In this document: piece by piece, positions 45,055 through 56,290 of the stretch
Position numbering within the stretch: position 1 is the stretch's first letter
Layout of the letters: each line of letters starts with the position of its first letter
Assembly: GCA_964019135.1 (NCBI GenBank)
Contig: OZ025256.1
Coordinates: forward strand, 41,078,035-41,142,034
Origin: Arenicola marina
Lineage: Eukaryota; Annelida; Polychaeta; Arenicolidae
Reading direction: 5' to 3'
DNA: 64,000 nucleotides
The notes under the pieces: model-generated
Database searches by the model: none
The model's input: the letters and a program-made list of their open reading frames with translations, nothing else
What the model was told of the DNA's origin: nothing
Made by a program: the position numbers and the translations under genes

Positions 45055-48000
45055 ATGGAGTTTGCAGACTTGATCCGAGTTCCTCGGGTTGAGGGAGTTG
45101 TTTTTCATCATCACCACAGAGCATCAGTGGAAGGTACTCTCTGCATCAGTGGCCACCATCTCATACTGTCATCAAGGCAGAACAATTCAGAGGAATTATG
45201 GGTAAGTTCTAATATTTGTCAACAATTTTAGAAGCATCTAGGAATAACAGGTTGAATGTGATTTTATCATCAAAACAGTCGAGACTGGTGGAGAATGGCT
45301 TTATTTTCACTATATTTTTGACAGGCTAGATGTGTTCTTCAAAATCCATAGCTACCCATTATTAATGTTGTCATTACATCCCATTGCATAGTTGCAATAA
45401 ATAAAAAGGTGTCCTTTTTTTTTCATGTTACAGTTCAACATGAATCTTAATTTGTACTCAAATTAACAATGCGATAAATTGTCATGCTTATGCCCATTGT
45501 TTACTGACAATTTCAGCTGCTGCACAAGAATGTGGATACAGTGGAGAAAAAACTGTCCGGCTCGAGTGGCACACTCTATCTGAAGTGTAAGAACTTTAGA
45601 ATCTATCAACTTGACATTCCAAGTGCTGAAGACTGCCTCAAAGTTGCGACTTCTATCGAACAGCTCTCAAACATTGGTGAGTTAATTTTCTCTTTACAAT
45701 AGTGCAGTATTCATAATGGGTAATTAATTAATATTAATTAATGAAGATCAAAGGCTACATATTACAATTATCAGTCACTGTTTGTGTGTAGGCTGTGTTC
45801 ATGAGCTAATTAGCATACTTTACCTGTTATTATTTGCATCATTCTGCCTTTCCTGTTCTTTCTTTTTGTGTGTCTTGTACTAAAAGTCTGAAAATGGCGT
45901 TCTTACCTCAAAAACTGGGTTTGCCTATTATTTCTTATCTGCTTACAATATGCATGAAATGCATTGGTTCAATTTTCTTCTCTGCTCTATATGTCAACTT
46001 GGTTTACCCACTAATTTCTTCTGTGTTTAAGGGCAGCTGAGTTGGTAGCTTTGTTTTGCCTTCATATGCCTCAACGTGGCCTTAAAGACAAACCGTTTGT
46101 TTCATTTCAGTGTCTTATTTCTTTTCCACAAGGAAGGCTTGTATGACACGATGTCACCCATATGCATGTGACCTCTGCTTTTTCCTTGCAGACAATATCA
46201 ACCTGGCCTACCCATTTTTCTTCCGTCCCATGTTTGACATCATGGAGGATGGATGGCAAGCCTTCATGCCGGAAATGGAATTCAACCAGATGAAGAAAAC
46301 TCTTGGTGCTGAATGGCGAATAAGCCAAGTGAACAAAGACTTTGATGTAAGCACTTTGCAAAGATTAGAAAATTAACTGACACTCTCAATTCCAGGTTTA
46401 GTCACATTGTGAAAAGGTATTGTATTGTCGTCTAAATCTTATACATATGAAAGAATTGTAATGATGTATTAAAGTCTGTACGAATGTCGCCACAGAGACT
46501 ACTTTTTCATGTTTGTTATGTTGGAGGAATACAATACATGATTCAAATATGAATTATTACTTTAACACGTACCCTACATATGATATTTTATTGCATGTAG
46601 CTGTGGACTAATTAATCTGTGTGGTTGCTTTGACAGGTGTGTGAAACGTGGACTAATCTGTGTGGTTGCTATGACAGGTGTGTGAGACGTGGACTAATCT
46701 GTGTGGTTGCTATGACAGGTGTGCGAGACGTGGACTAATCTGTGTGGTTGCTTTGACAGGTGTGTGAGACGTGGACTAATCTGTGTGGTTGCTATGACAG
46801 GTGTGTGAGACGTGGACTAATCTGTGTGGTTGCTATGACAGGTGTGTGAGACGTAGACTAATCTGTGTGGTTGCTATGACAGGTGTGTGAGACGTGGACT
46901 AATCTGTGTGGTTGCTATGACAGGTGTGTGAGACGTGGACTAATCTGTGTGGTTGCTATGACAGGTGTGTGAGACCTGAACTAATCTGTGGGGTTGCTAT
47001 GACAGGTGTGTGAGACGTGGACTAATCTGTGGGGTTGCTATGACAGGTGTGTGAGACGTGGACTAATCTGTGTGGTTGCTATGACAGGTGTGTGAGACGT
47101 GGACTAATCTGTGTGGTTGCTATGACAGGTGTGTGAGACCTGAACTAATCTGTGGGGTTGCTATGACAGGTGTGTGAGACGTGGACTAATCTGTGGGGTT
47201 GCTATGACAGGTGTGTGAGACGTACCCGCGGTCCGTGGTGGTACCCAAAGCTGTAGATGATGAGACCATCGCCCTGGCGGCCGCCTTCAGACAGGGAGGT
47301 CGCTTCCCCGTCCTCAGCTACTTCCACAAGGACAACGGGGTCAGTATCACGGGGTCAAGCATTGGGTCATAATGACCTTGACCTTGGCTGTACAAGCCGG
47401 CATAGTACACTACAAATGATGTTTAAATAAAAAAAAATACATAGAACAAATTTACATGTACATTACATGTAGTAGTGCTGGCTTAGAAGAAGTATCGAAT
47501 CAAGTTTTTATATCTTTGCTTAAACAAATACTGACAATACTTTAGTATGGACGTAATGCTATATGGACGTAATATTTTTTGATAATACAAGTGTCGTTGA
47601 ACCTTTCGCACTTCTTATTTTTAATGGTTTTGTTACAGTACTGGTCGCTTACACAAGGGCTGGGTCTGGTGTTATTGTGTGTGATTCATTTTCAAGCTTG
47701 TGCATTGTGTACTTTACAATTTTTCCAAGTATTTACTAACTTACTACAATACATGAACTTGGCAATTAATATTCATATTAGAACTCTGCTCAAATTAGAA
47801 ATTTGCTCGAATATAAGTAAATATCACATTTGGATGACGAAAACTACTGCCACGGTGAAGCCGTGTCGTATTGCTTGCCTAACTTTATTACACCATTATT
47901 ATGACTACCGGCCCAGGGGCCTTCCCGGTCTGTGCCCAGGGGCCTTCCCGGTCTGTGCCCAGGGGCCTTCCCGGTCTGTGCCCAGGGGCCTTCCCGGTCT

Positions 48001-51000
48001 GTGCCCAGGGGCCTTCCCGGTCTGTGCCCAGGGGCCTTTCCGGTCTGTGCCCATGGCTCATAATCAACAACCGGGTCGAATATTTCGCCTTCGATTACCA
48101 CGTTATTATGGAGCTAGGCTAAGCATTCGGCCCCGGCTGTTTGGAACTTACCTGCCCAGTGGCGGATTTCACGAACGCAATTTAGCCGACTACAGGGCTT
48201 AGTGGGCTAAAGTTACCATGTAAATGATGGGCGATTTTAACCCAATGATCTGTTCTCTTGCTGCATGGAAGGAATGGGCCCCGTAGCCGGATAAACGGCG
48301 ATCGTGAAATCCGCCACTGGGCCCGTAATTCCAAACAGCCGGGGCCGAATACTTAGCCTAGCTCCATGCTAACGTTCAATTCCAGGCTATGTAGAGTTGA
48401 ATAGGCCAGAGGTCTAGAGGTTGTGTTTTTGGCCCCAGATGGTGATGCTACGCAGCAGTCAGCCGCTGACGGGACCCAACGGCAAGCGGTGCAAGGAGGA
48501 CGAGCGGCTAGTCAACGCCGTCCTGGGCATCGGGCGCCGGGGATACATCCTAGACACGCGGTCCTCTACCATCGCCAAGCTATCCACAGCCAAAGGTCAG
48601 GGTCACACGCCCACGTGCGTCTATCGTGTGGAAATATGAATGTTGGAAATAATAAGGTCAGGGTCACACGAATCATGTAGGCTAGGGTCAGTCGACACAC
48701 CCACGTGGGTCTGTCATTACGATATGGTCAAGGTCATACGCTCACGTGCGTTCGTCGTGTAGGATAGGGTCAAGGTCAATCGTCCACGTGCGTTAGTCGT
48801 GTATGATAGGGTCAAGGTCATTCGTCCACGTGCGTTAGTCGTGTAGGATAGGGTCAAGGTCATTCGTCCACGTGCGTTAGTCGTGTAGGCTAGGGTCAAG
48901 ATCATACGTCCACGTGCCTCAGCCACGGTTACAAGCTCGAGGTCACATGCCCAAGTGATATGATAGGTCAAGGTCGCACGCGCGTGCGGTAAGCCTGAAG
49001 GAAACGGTCGATGTGACATGCTAACGTGCGTCAGTAATGTATTATAGGGTCAAGGTCATACACCCACGTGCATTAGTAACTTACGGTAAGACAAGGTCAG
49101 ATGCCCACGTATGTCAGTCCTGTAGGATAAAGTCAAGGTCATACACACATGGTCGTTTAGCCTGTAATATAGGAGCAAGGTTACATGCTAACGTGTGTCA
49201 CTCATGTGACACTATACTAAAACAAACATTGGCGCTAACATAGAAGAATCACCATCGCTTCCTCTTCGGTATTCTTACTTCAGAACATATAGTGGCAATG
49301 CAATATACAATACAATATGCCATCCACATATATACTGGTTAAATAAGGCATTTTGTGTTTAAGCTCCGCGAAAAACCATGAACACTTCAGAATTTGATAA
49401 AAGTCGTAGTTACAAAAGTCCGGGCAGTTTTCTTATAATTAATAATTTATATAGCTATGGCTCATAGTTCTCACACTGTCTGTATAAATGATCTTTCTGC
49501 ACGGAAGAAATGGACGGCTTTATGTGAGATGACAGGCGGTTGAATCAGACTTCCCTTGATCAGTAACAATACTTGCCTTGATCAGTAACAATACTGGCCT
49601 TGATCAGTAACAATACTTGCCTTGATCAGTAACAATACTTGCCTTGATCAGTAAGAATACTTCCCTTGTTCAGTAATAATACTTCCCTTGTTCAGTAATA
49701 ATACTTGCCTTGATCAGTAACACTACTTCCCTTGATCAGTAAGAATACTTCCCTTGTTCAGTAATAATACTTCCCTTGTTCAGTAATAATACTTGCCTTG
49801 ATCAGTAAGAATACTTCCCTTGTTTAGTAATAATACTTGCCTTGATCAGTAACAATTGTGTTTTGATCAGCGAAATGTTTTCTGCCCATGTCCTGGGAAC
49901 CCTGGTCAGCCATGTTACAATTGTTTCCTCTGTTGATGCTTGTTTGTTCGCCAGGTGGCGGTGTGGAGCCTGAGGCCCACTACCCCCAGTGGAGACGCCT
50001 ACACCAGTCCATGGACAGATATCACGTGCTGCACGAGTCGCTCATCAAACTGGTGGAAGGTGCGTCCCGACCACGTGGTCACAACTCTTGGTCAATGTCC
50101 TGTCCTGTCGCCGTTACAATGACCTCTGACCTCTGACTTGCCGCGTTAATGGCTCAGGGAAAGATGACTTCTCCTGTTCGGTGAACTCTCATCTTTGACC
50201 TATCGCGTTCATGGTTGAGGGATCGATAACTTCTTTTACGTTTGACCTCTGACCATTGACCTTTTGCCATCAGGGAAAGATGACTTTCGACCTGTTTTGT
50301 TTACAGTCTATTGACCTTTGACCTTTGGCTTTCTTTCCTCAGCGAGCAGTGACATGAACTCGACCACAGACAAGTGGCTGTCTAAGCTGGAGTCGAGCGG
50401 CTGGTTGTCTCATGTCAAGGACACACTCACGTGCGCATGCGTGGCGGCCCAGTGTATCGACAAGGAAGGTAGGGCTGCATGGGGGGCATCGTGGAGACAT
50501 TTGACGTCACCATGGGCCTTATCAATTCTTATATCGTATATCTTCTGTGACTGCCAGGGTATGGATTTTAACTCCACGTATGAATGTTGTGCGACATTCA
50601 GCTTGTAGTAGCCGGAAAAATATGTACGTTTCGTTCTCCCTTTTTGGGGAACGCCTTCATTTCAACATAGCTCACGTATGACTCTCGCCTACCATAAACT
50701 ACCGTAGTGCATTTCATGGGCTATATATGTAAGATGGACCGATTTAAGTCACCGTACATACGGCTATTAACTGCTAGATATCTAACATGGCTGCTCATAC
50801 TGCTGGCGTTACCTGTAGTAACCCCTCTCCCTCCCCCTCCCCCTCCACCCCTCCCCCTCCACCCTCTACCGTTGTACACAGGGGCGTCTGTGCTGGTGCA
50901 CGGCTCGGAGGGGACAGACAGCACCCTGGTCGTCACGGCAACGGCGCAGCTCATCTTGGACCCGGATGCTCGGACAGTTCGCGGGTCAGTCACGGTCACG

Positions 51001-54000
51001 TGATCGCGGTCACGCGTTATTTATAACAGTTGTTTTACACAGAGTATTCCCGTCTATTTCAGAAATTATAAGACTATACTGGGGTGAAAACAGTAACAGT
51101 CAGATTCGTAACAGATAACATGTGGTAATATGTTTGTCACTGTTTTAGTCTTGACAGCTGAGAGAAATTTAGAAACAATTTCTATTACGTTACATCAACG
51201 TCACATTTGTTTGGTCTGATTTATTACACGGGAGCACAGGAAGGCTCTTACACATACATTGCTAACTGGTACAGTCCAAAACACCGTGCCTCGGATTCGT
51301 TTCTTCTTAATTTGCTTTTTATATGTTTAGTAAATCGTTCTCGAGGGAGCCTCCCTTGCTCAGTTTCTACGCAGACTAAGCTGTATATCGACAGGTCACG
51401 GGTTCGCGCCCGCATCTGCGGCATGTTTGCTCCTTTGTGTGCACAAAAGAGGCCTAAAACCCAGCATTTCATCTCCAGTCGTTTTGGGTCGTAGGTTCGA
51501 AGCGCTGGTGGAGAGGGAGTTGCTGCAGGCCGGCCACCCTTTCGGCGAGCGGTGCGCCAAGTCAGCCTACGCGACGAGCAAGCAGAGGCAGGAAGCGCCG
51601 GTCTTCCTGCTCTTCCTCGACTCTGTCTGGCAGGTGGGTCCAGCCTCAGGGAGCTAGTCTGAACCCCCACCCCCCAGGGGTAACCGACTTTGGCCGCCTC
51701 CCCCCCCCCTTCTCCCCAGGGGTAACCGCCTTTAGCCGACCCCCCCCCCCTCCCCTCCCCAGGGGTAACCGCCTTTAGCCGACCCCCCCCTCCCCTCCCC
51801 AGGGGTAACCGCCTTTAGCCGACCCCCTCCCCTCCTCCCAAGGGGTGAACGCCTTTAGCTGGCCCCCGCCGTCACAATGCAGCACGATATAGGTAGAACC
51901 CATGGCGGTCTGAGACTGAGTAATTATGGTCTGAGGACAACCCTCTCGGAAAGAGGGGGGAAAGGGTAGCAGCGAGTCAAAGCATTCCTTTACCCTTCGC
52001 CACAGGACGGCCGTCTTGGGCTGCTCACCGGACATTAGCCGAAGAAGTAGAGTAGCTGACTCCAGTTCATATTGCTTGGTTGTATGTTCAGGACGTATTA
52101 ACCACTTTTGGTTAGATCGCGTCAATGGGAGAAGGTGGAGCCATGTCCCCGGGAGTAACCCCCTACTCTTTGCGAAGAAAGTCTTTGGATCTTTATCCTG
52201 CGACCACACAGACATGGCCACAGCGGGGCTCGAACAATCGATCCACGTGCCGTTAGGCTCTCAGGTGACCAGAGCACTCATTGCGAGCGCTCTAGCCCAC
52301 TGAGCTACCGGGCCGGCCCCGACTTGAATTTAGGAGATATGTCGCTGGAGACCAAACCGGCCCGTGCCGTTATATATATATATGTTTAATCCATATATAT
52401 ATGTTTAATCCATATATATATGTTTAATCCATATATATATGTTTAATCCATATATATGTGTTTAATCCATATATATATGTTTAATCCATATATATATGTT
52501 TAATCCATATATATATGTTAAATCCATATATCTATATATCTTTTATATAATCACACATTTGACATTACAAAAATCCACGTGCGTTGTTATATCAGCGCCG
52601 TCAAAGTTTAATTAATTTGGATCAAAGAGGTAGTAAGTAACGTTATCAAGCATTGCCTCTGAAGAGTCGAGATTTATTTTGGCGACAAACAGAATCGCCC
52701 TCTCGCCAAAAGGAAGTTTTATAATTAAGAAACTATCATACTTACATTAAGGACCACACAGTGTGCGATGGACTATCCCTGTGACTGGGATAGATCTCTA
52801 GGTACCAGTCCACACCATTGTAGCCTGGCGATAGACGACTGCGCAATTATACGCCATCTTAGAAAATACCTGATTGGGGCAAAGAGTTCTGGGAAATATT
52901 TTGGTCTTATCTTGAGATAAATACTATATTTCCAGGTTATTGAAACGGCATGTGTAAAATTAATGAGCATGTCTAAATTACGTCCAGATTACGTAACTTG
53001 TCCGTTACATAGATGACAATATTGCATGTTTAAATGTCTACAAAATACGTTTGTCATGCGATGACGCCATCTTGACATCTCGCTAAGACCAAAATAATAC
53101 CCAGAATGCATTGCACATGCAGTGGCGCCTCACAGTGGAATAATCTGAACGATGATTTGCGAAGTCGTCTATTGGCTGATATATTTGGTCCCGGGAGCCC
53201 AAATCTTGCCCGGAATGAGCCCTCCTGCATGTGCACAAAGGTCATCTACAATATCCACATTTCACGTCTTTTCTGCAGATCTGGCAGCAATTTCCGTGTT
53301 CCTTCGAGTTCAACGAGAACTTCCTGGTCATGTTGCTAGGTCACGCCTACGCCTCCCAGTACGGTGAGTGAGTTACGCGATTCCAATAACACAATTAGGG
53401 ATTGAAAGTGGCGCTATGTTAACAATAGTGTGAGGTCGCAAGGTACCAGGCAATATTATTTATCTTTATCAGTCTGTAGCAGCCCGCCATCTTCGTTATC
53501 AGCCGGAGGGTTGCCTTGCAAACTCACGCTATTACTATCGTATGCGGGCCTTGCAAATTTGAGGATATGTAGTAGTAATCATTCGTTAAGATATGTTTGT
53601 GCCACAAGAGGTACCCTAGTGGTGTGACAAACAAGAAATAAAAAACATTAAAAAAAAATGTAGAAAAAAATTATCTAAATAAACTAGTTTAAAACGTTTG
53701 GAATGGCAAGATTGATGGATATCCAGCTTTTAATAAATAGCACACTACGCTATATCTGACGTCTGCATGTTTAAGGCTTTCTGTTGGTTTCAGGCACCTT
53801 CTTGTGTAACAACGAGAAAGAGAAACACCAGCACCAAGTGAAGGACAAGACAATATCTCTATGGTCAGTGTCAAGCTTGTTTGAATGGTGGTCAACCGTA
53901 TGGCATTATAATATAAACTCCATGTATTGCAGGAGGTTTTCCACATCACTTTACCACAGTCTGAGATTACCTCAGTCTGAGATTACCTCAGTCTGAGATT

Positions 54001-56290
54001 ACCTCAGTCTGAGATTACCTCAGTCTGACAGTCTGACAGTCTAACATTATGAGAGTCTAACATTACCCATTTTTACATTGCTGCAATCATCTTCAGTGTC
54101 ATTAACTTTTAGTAACTTGCCGATGCGACGGCTGTGACGTCGACATATTGACCTTGACGTATTTGACCTTCGCCGCAGGTCATACATTAATCGCCCCGAG
54201 GTCCTCACGCAGTACCTCAACTCCCTGTACGAGCCTAACACAGCCGTCCTGTGGCCCAGTGTAGCGCCACAAAGTCTGGTGAGTAGTCCAACGCTTGTTA
54301 AAGTCTTTGAATTATGGATAGACGGACTATCCCAGGCGAAATTCGCTAATCTAAGTAAGTCTCTTCTTTTCTTGTTTAACACCTAGACCGTTATAATCGA
54401 AAAAACAGTACTTTAATCACGAAATGTCCTTTCCAAAATTATTTGTTTATCTCGTTTGAATACCTTAATGTAAACAAGCTTTATAATTTTCTTCAAAGTG
54501 ACCCCGAAAGAACATGTTTATTTCGCTTACTGGCGGGGTTCCACAAGCCGCGAAGCACATTTTTAACCTCCCTTCGTTGACTGAATGTCCCTGTCGATCA
54601 AAGAACCGGTTCGTTTGTGACTGTTGACGGAATTAACTCTTAAAGTCAATTCATTAATGTCGTTCACACTTGGTTTGGCCCATATCTTCGTTAAAGTTTG
54701 AGTGAGCGCTCAAACATTTCCTGACAAGCTGCAGGACCCAGAGACCCAATCAATTCAATCATACTTTCCTTTCTGTAGCAATCTATCTTCCTATAATATT
54801 CAAAGTAATAAAGAAGATATTGTTCAAACCAAGTGTGGACGGCATTAATGAATTTGTCGTTGTTTGTTTATCGCAGTCGCTATGGACGACCATGTACCAG
54901 TACTGGCAGAGGAGTCAGCCCGCTAACGACGCCGTCTGGCGGGTGATTGACAGCATCAAGGAAACTGACAAGGAACTCAAATCTAAAGTCATCAAGCTTA
55001 GGAAGTAAGTAGTTATTACTATGATCAAATCTACATTCATCAAACTCAGGAAGTAAGTAGTTATTACTATCATCAAATCTACAGTCATCAACCTTAGGAA
55101 GTAAGTAGTTATTACTATGATCAAATCTACAGTCATCAAGCTTAGGAAGTAAGTAGTTATTACTATGATCAAATCTACAGTCATCAAGCTTAGGAGGTAA
55201 GTAGTTATTACTATCATCAAATCTACAGTCATCAAGCTTAGGAAGTAAGTAGTTATTACTATGATCAAATCTACATTCATCAAGCTCAGGAAGTAAGTAG
55301 TTATTACTATGATCAAATCTACAGTCATCAAGCTTAGGAGGTAAGTAGTTATTACTATCATCAAATCTACAGTCATCAAGCTTAGGAAGTAAGTAGTTAT
55401 TACTATGATCAAATCTACATTCATCAAGCTCAGGAAGTAAGTAGTTATTACTATCATCAAATCTACAGTCATCAACCTTAGGAAGTAAGTAGTTATTACC
55501 ATGATCAAATCTACAGTCATCAAGCTTAGGAAGTAAGGAGTTATTACTATCATCAAATCTACAGTCATCAAGCTTAGGAAGTAAGTAGTTATTACTATCA
55601 TCAAATCTACAGTCATCAAGCTTAGGAAGTAAGTAGTTATTACCATGATCAAATCTACAGTCATCAAGCTTAGGAAGTAAGTAGTTATTACTATCATCAA
55701 ATCTACAGTCATCAAGCTTAGGAAGTAAGTAGTTATTACTATCATCAAATCTACACTCATCAAGCTTAGGAAGTAAGTAGTTAATACTGTGATCAATTTC
55801 TTCTTGTTGCTATTGTCTAAAGATTTTGTACGAGTTGAATTATTTGTACTTGGGTACGAATATGTTCATCTAAATGTTGAATGTACATGTGAATTCGTTA
55901 TTGGTAACGTCACGAAGTGAATCCTATTTACACAAAAATTTAGAAAAATGTGTTGCCGGGTTCTATAGAGTAGTGTGTTTAGGATGTTTACTATTACTTG
56001 TGGATTTGCTCCAATTTCCAATTACCGGTAAGTCTAGTCAGTGATTTATTTATTTTGACGTTAGACTGTGTGGCCCAATCTAGCCTTCATGAGCACAAAA
56101 ACGACCTAAAACACCAACATTTTTTTTGGATTTCATTGTTAATGTCTTGTGAGACGTTTAAACACAAGTTCTACGCGATTTGATGACTATACATGTCCCT
56201 TCTCATTGCAGACATCTAGTGACCTTGGAAAAGGAGGCTATTGACCTTGACCTGATTCCGGGGATCCCGTCTGCAGGCACCAGACAGTAG
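45055..56290 (+). CDS. MTMR9: Myotubularin-related protein 9 (MTMR9), 14 coding exons, 560 aa
   Basis: MTMR9 is a catalytically dead myotubularin that partners active MTMR6/7/8 phosphoinositide 3-phosphatases. Coding exons: 45055-45201, 45517-45676, 46192-46346, 47211-47339, 48439-48595, 49955-50059, 50343-50468, 50882-50984, 51495-51633, 53279-53363, 53794-53863, 54179-54278, 54877-55004, 56212-56290. All junctions are GT-AG; phases fit throughout, giving 560 codons and TAG (human about 549). It starts MEFADLIRVPRV, a PH-GRAM domain (about 1-105), then the phosphatase fold (RPMFDIMEDGW, GGRFPVLSYFHKDNG, EAHYPQWRRLH, APVFLLFLDSVWQ) and a C-terminal coiled coil (about 512-548). The HCxxxxxR loop reads HGSEGTDST (residues 333-341), so Cys and Arg are missing, as in vertebrate MTMR9. 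An AG just before the ATG shows an upstream non-coding exon. Minisatellites copy several of its splice sites. The identification is very secure. Confidence 0.97.
46637..47210 (+). repeat. 41-bp minisatellite carrying the MTMR9 exon 4 3' splice site, 14 copies
   Basis: Exactly 14 units of 41 bp (574 bp) end at the true exon 4 start (47211). Each unit begins GTGTGTGAGACGT, which is the first 13 bases of exon 4 (VCET), and ends GGTTGCTATGACAG or GCTTTGACAG, the genuine 3' splice site. The intron therefore offers 15 acceptors with nearly the same sequence. Internal variants (GAGACCTGAACTAATC, GTGGGGTTGC) repeat as a two-unit block. Confidence 0.97.
47915..48052. repeat. 23-bp tandem repeat (AGGGGCCTTCCCGGTCTGTG), 6 copies, MTMR9 intron 4
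   Basis: Six copies of AGGGGCCTTCCCGGTCTGTG plus CCC, almost identical, suggesting recent expansion. The open frames on both strands in this stretch (including the tail of a 207-codon plus frame) come from the array and are not coding. Confidence 0.9.
48106..48372. mobile_element. Foldback element (long inverted repeat) in MTMR9 intron 4
   Basis: Arms of about 65-70 bp at 48106-48172 and 48304-48372 are inverted copies: GGAGCTAGGCTAAG, CGGCCCCGGCTGTTTGGAA and CCCAGTGGCGGATTTCACG on the left reappear complemented on the right. The inner CAGTGGCGGATTTCACG...CGTGAAATCCGCCACTG pair looks like hAT-type termini. The loop of about 130 bp has no coding capacity. It ends about 65 bp before exon 5. 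Confidence 0.85.
48596..49215 (+). repeat. Degenerate ~43-bp repeat starting at the MTMR9 exon 5 donor; TCAAGGTCA and CACGTG motifs
   Basis: The array begins at the exon 5 5' splice site: AAGGTCAGGGTCACACG at the donor (48594-48610) recurs exactly at 48655-48671. Later units have the form AGGGTCAAGGTCATTCGTCC, ACGTGCGTTAGTCGTGTAGG. At least six units keep TCAAGGTCA, the extended nuclear-receptor half-site of ERR/NR5A type, and most keep CACGTG. The order is degenerate towards 49.2 kb. Confidence 0.8.
49555..49868. repeat. ~22-bp tandem repeat (CTTGATCAGTAACAATACTT), about 14 copies
   Basis: Units CTTGATCAGTAACAATACTT plus GC or CC in MTMR9 intron 5, with TTCAGTAATAATACTTCC variants arranged in alternating blocks. 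It ends about 90 bp before exon 6. Confidence 0.9.
51656..51862. repeat. ~43-bp pyrimidine-rich repeat with CCCCAGGGGTAACCGCC, about 5 copies
   Basis: Begins 23 bp downstream of the MTMR9 exon 9 donor. Each unit has AGGGGTAACCGCCTTTAGCC followed by a long C/T tract ending CCCCAG. That arrangement (pyrimidine tract then CAG) resembles repeated 3' splice sites, and each also has a GGGGTAAC string resembling a donor. There is no evidence of use. Confidence 0.85.
52086..52318 (-). mobile_element. tRNA-derived SINE, copy 10, in MTMR9 intron 9
   Basis: Tail GTATGTTCAGGACGTATTAA at the left; on the minus strand the head has TAGCTCAGTGGGCTAGAGCG (A-box) and a B-box region changed to ATTGTTCGAGCCCCGC. 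It is antisense to MTMR9. Confidence 0.9.
52370..52530. repeat. 19-bp AT-rich repeat (ATATATATGTTTAATCC)
   Basis: About eight copies of ATATATATGTTTAATCC plus AT, just beyond the SINE head in MTMR9 intron 9. Confidence 0.9.
53958..54058. repeat. 15-bp repeat (CAGTCTGAGATTACCT) in MTMR9 intron 11
   Basis: About four exact copies of a 15-bp unit CAGTCTGAGATTACCT, followed by shorter AGTCTGAC and AGTCTAACATTA derivatives. Confidence 0.85.
55005..55790 (+). repeat. 48-bp minisatellite carrying the MTMR9 exon 13 5' splice site, 16 copies
   Basis: Exactly 16 units of 48 bp run from the true donor at 55005 to the last GTAAGT at 55773. Each unit is GTAAGTAGTTATTACTATSA followed by TCAAATCTACAGTCATCAAG and CTTAGGAA, that is, intron start plus the last ~27 bases of exon 13 (SKVIKLRK, with Lys codon AAA changed to ACA in all copies) and an intact AA/GTAAGT donor. 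There are therefore 17 strong donors. The 293-codon minus-strand frame here is an artefact of unit length. Confidence 0.97.

Noticed and set aside
54915..55796. 293-codon minus-strand frame (TTYFLSLMTVDL repeats)
   Set aside because: It lies antisense to the 48-bp MTMR9 donor array; the unit is a multiple of three and free of stops in that frame. No start context or unique sequence.
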